A stretch of 14,096 nucleotides of DNA. It comes from Bacillota bacterium. Lineage in GTDB: Bacteria > Bacillota > Clostridia > Lachnospirales > Lachnospiraceae. The notes below the pieces were generated by a model that saw only the letters and a list, made by a program, of their open reading frames with translations, was not told the DNA's origin and did not search any database. Numbering within the stretch: the first letter of the stretch is position 1; each line of letters starts with the position of its first letter. The DNA lies in contig JAEZLY010000204.1 in NCBI GenBank assembly GCA_023414985.1, forward strand, positions 1-14,096, in the 5' to 3' direction. Of the stretch, positions 1-7,194 are shown piece by piece. The position numbers and the translations under genes were made by a program.

Positions 1-729
1 GAATTATTCGGAGAGGTTCCCGGTCCGGTATATCCCCTATTGATTAAGATTATCGATGCAAAGGCTGATTTGAGTATTCAGGTGCATCCGGATGATACCT
101 ATGCGAAGGAAAAGGAAAACGGGGCCCTTGGTAAGACGGAATGCTGGTATATCCTGGACTGTGATGAGGATGGAGAAATCGTCATCGGCCATACGGCAAA
201 GGATAAGGATGAGCTACGGAATATGATTGAAGAGCATCGTTTTAAGGAACTGATCCGGGTCCTGCCGATAAAGAAGGGTGAATTCTTTCAGATAGAGCCC
301 GGAACGGTACATGCTATTAAAAAAGGAACCGTAATTCTTGAGACGCAGCAGAACAGTGACATCACCTATCGACTTTATGATTATGACAGACTGGATAACG
401 GAAAACCCCGAGAGCTCCATATAGATAAGAGTATTGATGTCATCCGCTGTCCGCATATTGACAGTGAAGTCAGCCACAAGCTGGAGTGCTATCAGGATTA
501 TGATACGGAAGAGTTCGTCTCCTGCCATTATTACACTGTGAAGAGAATGAAGCTTCATGGGGAGCAGGAGTTTTTACAGGAGCATAAGTTCCTGAATGTC
601 AGTGTCATAGAAGGCAGTGGGTGGATTGACGAGCAGCAGTTGAAAAAAGGAGATCATTTTATCCTTCCCTACGGATATGGAAGATATAAGCTGAAGGGAA
701 ATATGGAACTGATCGTATCCCATATCTGA
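1..729 (+). CDS. manA: Mannose-6-phosphate isomerase, class I (5' truncated by window edge)
   Basis: Interconverts mannose 6-phosphate and fructose 6-phosphate in the cytoplasm, feeding mannose into glycolysis. The reading frame is open from base 1, and the residues before the TTG at 40 (FGEVPGPVYPLL) already look like ManA, so the true start lies upstream and about 70 N-terminal residues are missing compared with the usual 310-320. The cupin metal site is visible: QVHPDD (Gln codon 79-81, His codon 85-87), GKTECWYIL for the Glu ligand, and PGTVHAIKKG for the second His. The C-terminal second cupin half is complete and ends at TGA 727-729. It lies 53 bases upstream of the epimerase and is probably co-transcribed with it. 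In this locus it would consume mannose 6-phosphate derived from the mannose 1-phosphate made by the two GH130 phosphorylases. The assignment is firm; only the start is unknown. Confidence 0.95.
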   Translation, partial: ELFGEVPGPVYPLLIKIIDAKADLSIQVHPDDTYAKEKENGALGKTECWYILDCDEDGEIVIGHTAKDKDELRNMIEEHRFKELIRVLPIKKGEFFQIEPGTVHAIKKGTVILETQQNSDITYRLYDYDRLDNGKPRELHIDKSIDVIRCPHIDSEVSHKLECYQDYDTEEFVSCHYYTVKRMKLHGEQEFLQEHKFLNVSVIEGSGWIDEQQLKKGDHFILPYGYGRYKLKGNMELIVSHI

Positions 730-737
730 TGAATAAA

Positions 738-755
738 CGGAGGAGGAATCCTCCG
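738..755 (+). other. Small GC-rich hairpin between manA and the epimerase gene
   Basis: The arms CGGAGGA (738-744) and TCCTCCG (749-755) form a 7-bp stem with a GGAA loop. No T-run follows, so it is not a standard terminator. It contains an SD-like GGAGG, but the real ribosome binding site of the next gene is AGGAGGA at 769-775, eight bases before ATG 783. It could stabilise or mark a processing point in the polycistronic mRNA; that role is inferred. Confidence 0.4.
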
Positions 756-782
756 GTAAGGGATATATAGGAGGATTGAAAG

Positions 783-1955
783 ATGAGGGTGCAGGAAATC
801 AGGAGGCATCTGGAGAGGGATATCATTCCCTTCTGGAGGAGCTTACGGGATGATGCTTACGGTGGATTTTACGGAGAGATGGATTATGAACTTAACCTTG
901 ATCAGAAGGCAGATAAGGGCTGTATTTTAAACAGCAGAATACTTTGGTTTTTCACCAACGCATACTTAACGCTTGGGGATCAGGAATGCCTTGACGATGC
1001 AAAGCATGCCTACGAATTCTTGAGGAAAGCGTTCTTTGATCAGGAAAACGGCGGAGTGTACTGGTCGGTAACCTATGATGGCAGACCTGCTGACGATACA
1101 AAGCACACCTATAACCAGGCATTTGCAGTCTATGGACTTGCTTCTTATTATGCTGCTTCGGGTGACCGGGATGCCTTATCTCTGGCATATTCCCTGACTG
1201 AGAAGCTGGAAACGAAATGCAGAGATCAGGAGGGATATCTGGAAGCCTTTGACCGGAATTTTAAACCGGCATCCAACGAAAAGCTGTCGGAGAACGGGGT
1301 CATGGCCGAGAGGACAATGAATACACTCCTTCACGTATTGGAGGCTTATACGGAGCTCTACCGTGTGGATAAGAATGCTGCCGTTGCCGATCAGCTGAGA
1401 TGGATGCTGGAGCTTTATTCAGATAAGATATACAACCCGAAGGAGCGTAGACTTGAGGTGTTCTTTGACTTGGGGTATCGTTCTCTGATTGATTTGAATT
1501 CCTATGGTCATGATATTGAGGCTTCCTGGCTGGTAGACCGTGCTGCACAGGTGCTGGAGGACCCGGCATACATCAAGAGGGTTTCCGTGATCAATGAGGA
1601 ACTTGCTGATCAAATCCATAGTGTTGCTTTGGATGACAACTCGTTATTCAATGAATGTGAGGAAGGAAAGGTGGATACCAAAAAGGTATGGTGGGTACAG
1701 GCGGAAGCGCTTCTTGGCTTCCTGAATGCATACAAGAAGAATCCTGAGCGAAAGGATTACTTAGAGAGTGTAGGAAGAGTATGGGATTATATCAAGACTC
1801 ACATGATTGACCCGAGAAAGGGCTCGGAGTGGTTTAATGAACTGAACCGGGACGGAACACCGATTAAGACGAAGGAGATCGTCGGTCCCTGGAAATGTCC
1901 GTATCACAACGGAAGAATGTGCTTTGAGGTAATCAATCGCAAGATTGAATTCTAA
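783..1955 (+). CDS. Cellobiose 2-epimerase (acts on cellobiose/mannobiose; AGE superfamily)
   Basis: Epimerises C2 of the reducing-end sugar of beta-1,4 disaccharides. In mannan users it turns mannobiose into mannosylglucose, the substrate of the next gene. The 390-residue protein has the (alpha/alpha)6-barrel pattern of the N-acylglucosamine 2-epimerase superfamily. Its key residues fall almost exactly on the numbering of the Ruminococcus albus enzyme as I remember it: Arg52, His243-Glu246-Trp249 (YGHDIEASWL), Trp304 and Glu308 (WWVQAEAL), and His375 (PYHNGRMCFE). These residues separate cellobiose 2-epimerases from GlcNAc 2-epimerases together with the neighbouring genes. The start ATG 783 has AGGAGGA at 769-775. 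The GH130_1 gene follows after 30 bases with its own GGAG site, so the two are almost certainly co-transcribed. Function is known for the family; mannobiose as natural substrate is inferred from context. Confidence 0.93.
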   Translation: MRVQEIRRHLERDIIPFWRSLRDDAYGGFYGEMDYELNLDQKADKGCILNSRILWFFTNAYLTLGDQECLDDAKHAYEFLRKAFFDQENGGVYWSVTYDGRPADDTKHTYNQAFAVYGLASYYAASGDRDALSLAYSLTEKLETKCRDQEGYLEAFDRNFKPASNEKLSENGVMAERTMNTLLHVLEAYTELYRVDKNAAVADQLRWMLELYSDKIYNPKERRLEVFFDLGYRSLIDLNSYGHDIEASWLVDRAAQVLEDPAYIKRVSVINEELADQIHSVALDDNSLFNECEEGKVDTKKVWWVQAEALLGFLNAYKKNPERKDYLESVGRVWDYIKTHMIDPRKGSEWFNELNRDGTPIKTKEIVGPWKCPYHNGRMCFEVINRKIEF

Positions 1956-1985
1956 TCTGACTGAAATGATAAAGGAGAGTAAACG

Positions 1986-3161
1986 ATGCATCCCAATTAT
2001 TATGTAGAGCTGGACAAATACCAGCACCTGATTGAACGAAAGAATGAAAAGAGTACCGTTTATACCGGCATGTATGACCGTTATGTCAATCCGGTACTGA
2101 CAAATGAGCATGTCCCTTTATTCTGGAAATATGATCTGGATGAGAAGTCCAATCCGTTCTTCATGGAACGGCTGGGAGTGAATGCTGTATTTAATTCCGG
2201 AGCCCTCGAGCTGAACGGAAAGTATTATCTGGTAGCGAGAATTGAAGGAAATGACAGAAAGTCCTTCTTCGGCGTTGCCGAGAGCGACAGTCCGGTCGAT
2301 GGCTTCCGTTTCTGGGATTATCCGGTGGAGCTGCCGGATACCTGCAAGGAGGAGACCAATGTTTATGATATGCGCTTGACGAAGCATGAGGACGGATATA
2401 TTTACGGTGTCTTCTGCTCAGAAAGCAAGGATACAGGCTCGACAGATCTCTCTGCCGCGGTAGCGGAGGCAGGCATTGTCAGGACAAAGGATTTGAAGCA
2501 TTGGGAAAGGTTGAGTAATTTGAAGACCCTTCAATCTCCCCAGCAGAGAAATGTGGTACTTCATCCGGAATTCGCAGGCGGAAAGTATATGTTCTATACA
2601 AGACCCATGGACGGGTTTATCGAAACCGGTTCCGGTGGAGGCATCGGTGTTGGCTTCTGTGATGATATGGAACATGCGGTGATTGACGAAGAGATCATCA
2701 CCAGCAGAAGAAAATATCATACAATAACCGAAGCCAAGAATGGCGCCGGTGCAGTTCCGATCAAGACAGAGAAGGGCTGGATTCATATCGCTCATGGTGT
2801 AAGAAATACTGCTGCGGGACTACGTTATGTCATCTATGTGTTTGCCACTGATTTAAAGGACCCGACCAGAGTGATAGCGGAGCCCTCCGGCTTCTATATC
2901 GCACCGATGGGAGAGGAAAGAACTGGTGATGTATCCAACGTGGTGTTTACCAACGGAGCAATTGCAAAGGAGAATGGAGAGGTATATATCTATTATGCTT
3001 CCTCCGATACCCGCCTTCATGTGGCATCAACCACTGTGGAGAGACTGATAGATTATACCTTCAATACACCTTCTGATCCACTCAGGTCGGTGGAATGCGT
3101 ACAGCAGCGCTGCGACTTAATCAGAAGGAATCTGGAGCTTTTAAATATGGGAAATAAGTAA
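1986..3161 (+). CDS. GH130 4-O-beta-D-mannosyl-D-glucose phosphorylase (GH130_1 type)
   Basis: Splits beta-1,4-mannosyl-glucose with phosphate into mannose 1-phosphate and glucose in the cytoplasm (family activity EC 2.4.1.281). The 391-residue length matches GH130_1 enzymes. It shows the five-bladed propeller pattern of the family: FNSGALELNGKYYLVARIEG near residues 69-88, then NVYDMRLT with Asp128 as the likely single catalytic acid, VVLHPEFAGGKYMFYTRP near 185-205, and GAGAVPIKTEKGWIHIAHG near 252-270. The epimerase directly upstream makes the expected substrate, a pairing known from Bacteroides fragilis and Ruminococcus albus mannan pathways. ATG 1986 follows AAGGAGAG. A long hairpin begins two bases after the stop codon, so transcription or mRNA 3'-end formation may end here. 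The family is sure; the exact substrate rests on subfamily resemblance and context. Confidence 0.92.
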   Translation: MHPNYYVELDKYQHLIERKNEKSTVYTGMYDRYVNPVLTNEHVPLFWKYDLDEKSNPFFMERLGVNAVFNSGALELNGKYYLVARIEGNDRKSFFGVAESDSPVDGFRFWDYPVELPDTCKEETNVYDMRLTKHEDGYIYGVFCSESKDTGSTDLSAAVAEAGIVRTKDLKHWERLSNLKTLQSPQQRNVVLHPEFAGGKYMFYTRPMDGFIETGSGGGIGVGFCDDMEHAVIDEEIITSRRKYHTITEAKNGAGAVPIKTEKGWIHIAHGVRNTAAGLRYVIYVFATDLKDPTRVIAEPSGFYIAPMGEERTGDVSNVVFTNGAIAKENGEVYIYYASSDTRLHVASTTVERLIDYTFNTPSDPLRSVECVQQRCDLIRRNLELLNMGNK

Positions 3162-3162
3162 G

Positions 3163-3227
3163 ATAATAGGCTGTTGTAAATTACATGAAACAGGATGAAC
3201 CATGTACATTTTGCAACAGCCTATTAT
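3163..3227 (+). repeat. Long interrupted inverted repeat / hairpin
   Basis: The arms 3163-3176 and 3214-3227 (ATAATAGGCTGTTG and its complement) pair perfectly over 14 bp. The stem continues through a G-T wobble, three A-T pairs and, after a small bulge, six more pairs (3182-3187 with 3201-3206), leaving a 13-base loop. It starts two bases after the GH130_1 stop codon. No T-run follows on either strand, so an intrinsic terminator is only a possibility. The stem core resembles the true terminator at 7050-7084 (both contain GTTG[CT]AAA), which suggests a recurring stem-loop type in this genome. Confidence 0.7.
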
Positions 3228-3251
3228 GGTGGGAATGGAGTGTGAATTCAA

Positions 3252-3499
3252 GTGAATAATGCAATCATGGACGCTCTGCAGGAGCAGAGATTGCGGTGGA
3301 AGACTGATATGAACTCGGACAGAAGCCGGCTGAAGGAATTATATCGGAGCGGAGCCTTGCTGTTTCATATATCCCTGTAAAAGAAAACCTGGCATTTGAA
3401 ATAGGTACCTGGCATTCTCAGGGTACTGGAAGCTATATTATTCTGTGGAAAAAGGATATCAGAGAAGGCTGGAGAATCTATCTGGATTCCAACTGGTAA
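3252..3499 (+). pseudogene. Broken SnoaL/DUF4440-like (NTF2-fold) gene remnant
   Basis: Two short frames together look like the two ends of a small NTF2-fold protein. From GTG 3252, with GGAG at 3237-3240, the first reads NNAIMDALQEQRLRW...RLKELYRSGALLFHIS and stops at TAA 3372-3380; this resembles the N-terminal helices of SnoaL-like proteins. About 1-2 bases out of phase, the second frame reads IPVKENLAFEIGTWHSQ then GSYIILWKKDIREGWRIYLD and stops at TAA 3497-3499; this resembles the C-terminal strands, where the family usually has W-K-x-(D/G)-G-W-K-I-x-x-D. The middle (roughly 30-40 residues in relatives) is missing and the frame shifts, so I read it as a decayed gene with an internal deletion. 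The product would be non-functional. Family assignment is by pattern only; two unrelated short ORFs remain possible. Confidence 0.55.
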
Positions 3500-3590
3500 T
3501 GGGTGGGAAAAATATGCTTGAAAATGCTGCCGCGATGTAGTAAACTTCGTTTAAGCAACGGTTTGTGCAATGTGATTACACTTGGGCGAA

Positions 3591-3605
3591 AAATGCATAG
3601 CATTT
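3591..3605. promoter_or_regulatory. Palindrome upstream of lacI-type regulator (candidate operator)
   Basis: AAATGC-ATA-GCATTT is a perfect 6-3-6 inverted repeat about 77 bases before the regulator's start. The roughly 180 bases between the pseudogene and the regulator show no convincing -35/-10 pair. A further possible element, GAAACGTA at 3633-3640, recurs at 4774-4781 upstream of the GH130_2 gene. LacI-family proteins bind palindromes and often regulate themselves, but no binding can be claimed from sequence alone. Confidence 0.25.
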
Positions 3606-3681
3606 GCATGGAGAAGAATTCGCATAACCAGTGAAACGTATTGTCTGTACCGGAATAAGGTTATGGGAGGCAGGAAAAGCG

Positions 3682-4719
3682 ATGAAGAAGGTTACAATCC
3701 AGGATGTGGCGAAAGAACTGCATCTGTCCAGAAATACAGTGGCAAAGGCTTTGAACAATAGTGATACGGTTTCCTATGAGACCAGATATGTTGTTATAGA
3801 GAAAGCATATGAAATGGGATATTCCAAGCTTTCTCCCGTGGTACTGAATGAATTTAAGCTGCGCAATAAGATTGGGGATACCAAGACGATTGTCGTACTG
3901 ACCAGGAGAGAGATCTCCGTGTTCTGGAACAGTATTATCATGGGAATTTCGGATGAACTGAACAAATTCGGCTGCAAGCTGCAATTCAACTTTATCAGCG
4001 AGCAGGATGAGAAGAATCTGGTACTTCCGCTGGATCTACAGGCAGAGGTGAGCGGTATTATCATCCTGAGCGTATTCACTATTGACTATATCGAACAGAT
4101 CATGAAACAAAACATACCGGTCGTATTTCTGGATGCCCCGAGCAATCCGGACAGCATTACACAATACGGAGATATTGTCGTATGCGAGGGCATGAACAGC
4201 ATTAAGAAGATTACTGCCGACTTAATCTCTCAGGGTATGAAACGGATTGGCTTTGTTGGGGATATTACTTACTGTAAGACCATTGGTGACCGTTACCAGG
4301 GTTATGTCAATGCACTGACAGAAGCCGGTATCAGTGTGGATGAGTCAATTGTAGCTGCCTATCATTCCGCTTATAAATTCTATAAGACGGTTGAAGTGGA
4401 GAAAGCTCTGGACAGCTTCAGCAGCATCCCGGAAGCAATTGTCTGTGCAAATGATGATATTGCGCTCGATGTGATCCGCTGCTTAAGGAGCAGAGGACTA
4501 TCCGTACCTCAGGACGTCGCTGTTACAGGATATGATAATGTGGAAGGAATGGCACAGGTGGAACCGTTTCTGACGACAGTGCGTGTCGGTAATCAGCGTC
4601 TGGGAAGACGTCTGGTACAGCAGCTGATGTGGAGAATTCAGAATCCTACCTTCCCTAAGGAAATTATCTTCATAGGAGTTGAAATTATCTTCCGCCAATC
4701 CTCGAACAAAAACAGATGA
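3682..4719 (+). CDS. LacI-family transcriptional regulator, probable mannan-locus regulator
   Basis: DNA-binding sugar-responsive regulator of 345 residues, normal for the family. Residues 1-50 form the LacI helix-turn-helix and hinge (MKKVTIQDVAKELHLSRNTVAKALNN), and the rest is a periplasmic-binding-protein-like effector domain ending in the typical VAVTGYDNVEGMAQ...LTTVRVGNQRLGRR stretch. I choose ATG 3682, not the upstream in-frame GTG at 3631. The HTH begins here, and AGGA (3672-3675) with GGGAGG (3665-3670) lies just before it; the 17 extra residues from 3631 have no family resemblance. It sits between the two GH130 genes, so it probably controls the mannan genes in response to a mannooligosaccharide or phosphorylated sugar. 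The effector is unknown. The gap to the next gene is 108 bases, so the downstream genes may have their own promoter. Confidence 0.92.
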   Translation: MKKVTIQDVAKELHLSRNTVAKALNNSDTVSYETRYVVIEKAYEMGYSKLSPVVLNEFKLRNKIGDTKTIVVLTRREISVFWNSIIMGISDELNKFGCKLQFNFISEQDEKNLVLPLDLQAEVSGIIILSVFTIDYIEQIMKQNIPVVFLDAPSNPDSITQYGDIVVCEGMNSIKKITADLISQGMKRIGFVGDITYCKTIGDRYQGYVNALTEAGISVDESIVAAYHSAYKFYKTVEVEKALDSFSSIPEAIVCANDDIALDVIRCLRSRGLSVPQDVAVTGYDNVEGMAQVEPFLTTVRVGNQRLGRRLVQQLMWRIQNPTFPKEIIFIGVEIIFRQSSNKNR

Positions 4720-4773
4720 AGAGGGAATAAAATGTAAGATGCACCATGACGCACAATTTATGGACAAGATATC

Positions 4774-4781
4774 GAAACGTA
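4774..4781. promoter_or_regulatory. Octamer shared with the lacI upstream region
   Basis: GAAACGTA here, 47 bases before the GH130_2 start, is identical to 3633-3640, 42 bases before the regulator start. GAAACG is a plausible LacI-family half site. Neither copy is a full palindrome and an 8-base match between two intergenic regions can arise by chance, so this is only a candidate. Confidence 0.2.
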
Positions 4782-4827
4782 ACAAAAGACCGAAGTATTG
4801 AGACACTTAAAATAAGGAGAGTAAAAA

Positions 4828-5847
4828 ATGAGTAAAGTAAAGATGTTATCCTGTGATTTACCGAATATCCCGTGGCAGGAGAGACCTGTTGACTGTGTCG
4901 GACCGGTATGGAGATATTCAGAGAATCCGATCATAAACAGAAACCCCTTTCCGGGAGTAGCGAGAATATTCAACAGCGCAGTGGTTCCTTATCACGGCGA
5001 GTTCATCGGTGTATTCCGCGCTGAGCAGGTGGACGGAGTACCGCATTTATATATGGGTTACAGCAAGGACGGTATTCATTGGACCTACGATCAGAATAAG
5101 ATTCCTTTTGTGGATGAGAAGGGAAAGCCCTTTATGCCTCGTTATGCTTATGACCCCCGTCTGATATTAGTCGAAGACACCTATTATATCATTTGGTGTA
5201 CGGATTTTTACGGAGCTGCGCTCGGAATGGCTAAGACGAAGGATTTTAAGAAATTTGTCAGAGTGGAGAATCCTTTCCTGCCCTTTAACAGAAACGGAGT
5301 GCTGTTCCCGAGAAAGGTACACGGTAATTTTATGCTTCTTTCCAGACCGAGTGACAGCGGGCACACCCCTTTCGGGGATGTGTTCTTGAGTGAAAGCCCC
5401 GATCTGACCTTCTGGGGAAAGCACAGACATGTAATGGCACGCGGCAAGCAATGGTGGCAGTCGCTGAAGATCGGCGGCGGAGCCGCTCCGATCGAAACAA
5501 GCGAGGGTTGGCTGTTATTCTATCACGGTGTTACCGGAACCTGTAACGGTTATGTATATAGTATGGGAGCTTGTATCCTTAATATAGATAACCCCTCTGT
5601 CGTAAAGTACAGATGTAATAATTTTATTCTCACTCCCGAGATGTGGTACGAAGAAAGAGGCTTTGTGCCGAACGTGGTATTCCCCTGCGCAGCACTTGCT
5701 GATGCGGCAACCGGCAGAATTGCAATCTACTACGGAGCAGCAGACAGCTATGTCGGTATGGCGTTTACAACCGTGGATGAGATTGTGGACTATGTGAAAA
5801 CAAATGACACTGCTTCAGAGGATGATAAGGATTTTGGTGTAATGTAG
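4828..5847 (+). CDS. GH130 beta-1,4-mannooligosaccharide phosphorylase (GH130_2 type)
   Basis: Phosphorolyses the non-reducing mannose of beta-1,4-mannooligosaccharides to mannose 1-phosphate plus a shortened chain (family activity EC 2.4.1.319). The 339-residue length fits GH130_2 rather than the longer GH130_1 encoded at 1986-3161. Visible propeller motifs are PFPGVARIFNSAVV near 40-53, the catalytic-acid segment AYDPRL with Asp109, VLFPRKVHGNFMLLSRPSD near 158-177, GGGAAPIETSEGWLLFYHGV near 217-236, and PNVVFPCAALAD near the end. Start ATG 4828 has AAGGAGAG before it. The SGNH esterase gene begins 8 bases after its stop with an overlapping ribosome site, so the two are translated from one mRNA. 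The alternative within the subfamily is beta-1,4-mannosyl-N-acetylglucosamine phosphorylase; the mannan neighbours favour mannooligosaccharides. Confidence 0.88.
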   Translation: MSKVKMLSCDLPNIPWQERPVDCVGPVWRYSENPIINRNPFPGVARIFNSAVVPYHGEFIGVFRAEQVDGVPHLYMGYSKDGIHWTYDQNKIPFVDEKGKPFMPRYAYDPRLILVEDTYYIIWCTDFYGAALGMAKTKDFKKFVRVENPFLPFNRNGVLFPRKVHGNFMLLSRPSDSGHTPFGDVFLSESPDLTFWGKHRHVMARGKQWWQSLKIGGGAAPIETSEGWLLFYHGVTGTCNGYVYSMGACILNIDNPSVVKYRCNNFILTPEMWYEERGFVPNVVFPCAALADAATGRIAIYYGAADSYVGMAFTTVDEIVDYVKTNDTASEDDKDFGVM

Positions 5848-5855
5848 GAGATAAC

Positions 5856-7025
5856 ATGGAACAGAAAATCAATGAGATCAATTGGGAACAAGCATTTGAA
5901 AGAGGCATTCTGCGGATCGGTAATACAGAGCGATTAAGCTGTGTCATGAGACGCGCCATGGTGGGAGCGGCTCTTAAGGTGGCTTTTATCGGAGGCTCGA
6001 TTACCGCAGGTGCGGCTGCCCCAACCCCGGAAGGCTGTTATGCCTATCAGGTCTACTCCTGGTGGAGGAAGAAATTCCCTCTCGCTAAGGTAGAATACCT
6101 CAATGCCGGAGTAGGTGCCACAACATCGAAATTCGGGGTGGCCCGGGTAAAAGAGGATGTGCTCAGTCAAAAGCCCGATGTCATTTTCGTTGAATTCAGC
6201 GTAAATGATACGGATACTCCAATTTATGGTGAGACCTTTGAAGGCTTGATCAGGACAATCCTGCTGGATCAGGAAGAACCTGCAATAATCATGATCAATC
6301 ATGTATTCTATGATGACGGCCGTAACGCACAACGCGTTCATAATGAGGTTGGAGCGTTTTACGATCTTCCGATCGTCAGTATGAAGGAGAGCCTGTTTGA
6401 AGAGATCAGGAGGGGCAGTATAAAAAATACTGATATCAGTGCAGATAATCTGCATCCCAATGAATTTGGACATCAATTGGTGGCCGGTGTCATCCTTCAT
6501 CTGCTGGAGCAAATCTATCGGCTTGTGACAGAGGAGACTCACAGAACAGCAGTTAACTCCTATATTAACGGGAAACCGCAGGAAGCTTTCTATCAGCTGA
6601 AGGAGCCTCTGACAGCCAATCGTTATTTCGGTTCCTGCAGGAAGAATTGCATCAATTATGAGCCGAAGGCCTGGGGCTTTAGTAAGGACGAGACAGAAAA
6701 GGACGGAGTCTGGGATGTGTTCCGCTATGGCTGGGGTGCGAAAAAGGCCGGCAGCAGAATCCAATTTGAAGTGGAAGGCTGGCTGATTTCCGTGCAGTAT
6801 AGGAAATATGCGATCCATCCCGCACCCATTGCCAGGGCTGTCATTGACGGAGACGAAGAGCATGCGGTGCTGCTGGATGCTAACTTTGATGAGACCTGGG
6901 GGGACTGTCTGTGCCTTCAGGATGTCTACTTGGCAGAACAAAGAGGAAAGCATACGATCGAGATTATTTTAGAAAATGAAGTACCGGAGAAGGAATTCTA
7001 CCTTGCTTCCATTATCACAGCATAG
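5856..7025 (+). CDS. SGNH-family carbohydrate acetyl esterase (CE17-like candidate)
   Basis: Likely removes acetyl groups from acetylated mannooligosaccharides. The 389-residue protein has an SGNH hydrolase domain at about 38-215. Block I is GGSIT with nucleophile Ser48, block II Gly85 (NAGVGA), block III Asn117 (FSVND), and block V DNLHP with Asp197 and His200. Residues about 220-389 form a separate, probably beta-rich domain (many aromatic residues, e.g. DVFRYGWGAKKAG), plausibly carbohydrate-binding. No signal peptide is visible, so it acts in the cytoplasm. The SGNH plus C-terminal binding-domain layout and the position beside GH130 genes resemble the Roseburia mannan esterase of family CE17; that assignment is inference. 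Start ATG 5856 uses the GGAG overlapping the previous stop codon. The gene ends the mannan operon, 24 bases before a terminator. Confidence 0.82.
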   Translation: MEQKINEINWEQAFERGILRIGNTERLSCVMRRAMVGAALKVAFIGGSITAGAAAPTPEGCYAYQVYSWWRKKFPLAKVEYLNAGVGATTSKFGVARVKEDVLSQKPDVIFVEFSVNDTDTPIYGETFEGLIRTILLDQEEPAIIMINHVFYDDGRNAQRVHNEVGAFYDLPIVSMKESLFEEIRRGSIKNTDISADNLHPNEFGHQLVAGVILHLLEQIYRLVTEETHRTAVNSYINGKPQEAFYQLKEPLTANRYFGSCRKNCINYEPKAWGFSKDETEKDGVWDVFRYGWGAKKAGSRIQFEVEGWLISVQYRKYAIHPAPIARAVIDGDEEHAVLLDANFDETWGDCLCLQDVYLAEQRGKHTIEIILENEVPEKEFYLASIITA

Positions 7026-7049
7026 AGCATTAATAATATAGAACATCAG

Positions 7050-7084
7050 GGGTTGTTGCAAAGCTTTGCGACAACCCTCTTTTT
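7050..7084 (+). terminator. Intrinsic terminator of the mannan operon
   Basis: GGGTTGTTGCAAAG is followed directly by CTTTGCGACAACCC (7050-7077), a near-perfect stem with one G-T wobble, then CTCTTTTT. It stands 24 bases after the esterase stop and ahead of the hydrogenase operon on the same strand, so it separates the two transcription units. Confidence 0.85.
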
Positions 7085-7130
7085 ATGTACTAAAGGCAGG
7101 TGAGCCTCTGTCCTTTCTTCGGAACTTAGG

Positions 7131-7136
7131 TATAAT
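7131..7136 (+). promoter_or_regulatory. Possible -10 box of the hydrogenase operon
   Basis: A perfect TATAAT lies 58 bases before the GTG start of the small subunit and after the preceding terminator, where a promoter is expected. There is no recognisable -35 hexamer 16-18 bases upstream and no TGN extension, so an activator would be needed if this is the promoter. Confidence 0.35.
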
Positions 7137-7194
7137 CGCGCAGGTCTCCAGATATATATGATAGTATAGGTAATTCATCTGATGGAGGAACTGC

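Noticed and set aside
40..42. TTG at 40 as the manA start
   Set aside because: The frame is open to base 1 and the residues upstream of TTG match the family, so the gene is cut by the window edge.
3630..3645. A catabolite (cre) site at the GAAACGTA element
   Set aside because: The spacing between TG, CG and CA does not fit the cre consensus at either copy.
3631..3681. Upstream GTG start for the LacI-type regulator
   Set aside because: The 17 extra residues precede the canonical HTH start, and the ribosome site fits ATG 3682 much better.
5934..6953. A 339-codon open frame on the minus strand
   Set aside because: It lies wholly antisense to the SGNH esterase, whose catalytic blocks are intact. 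Its translation has no recognisable motif and it has no operon context.
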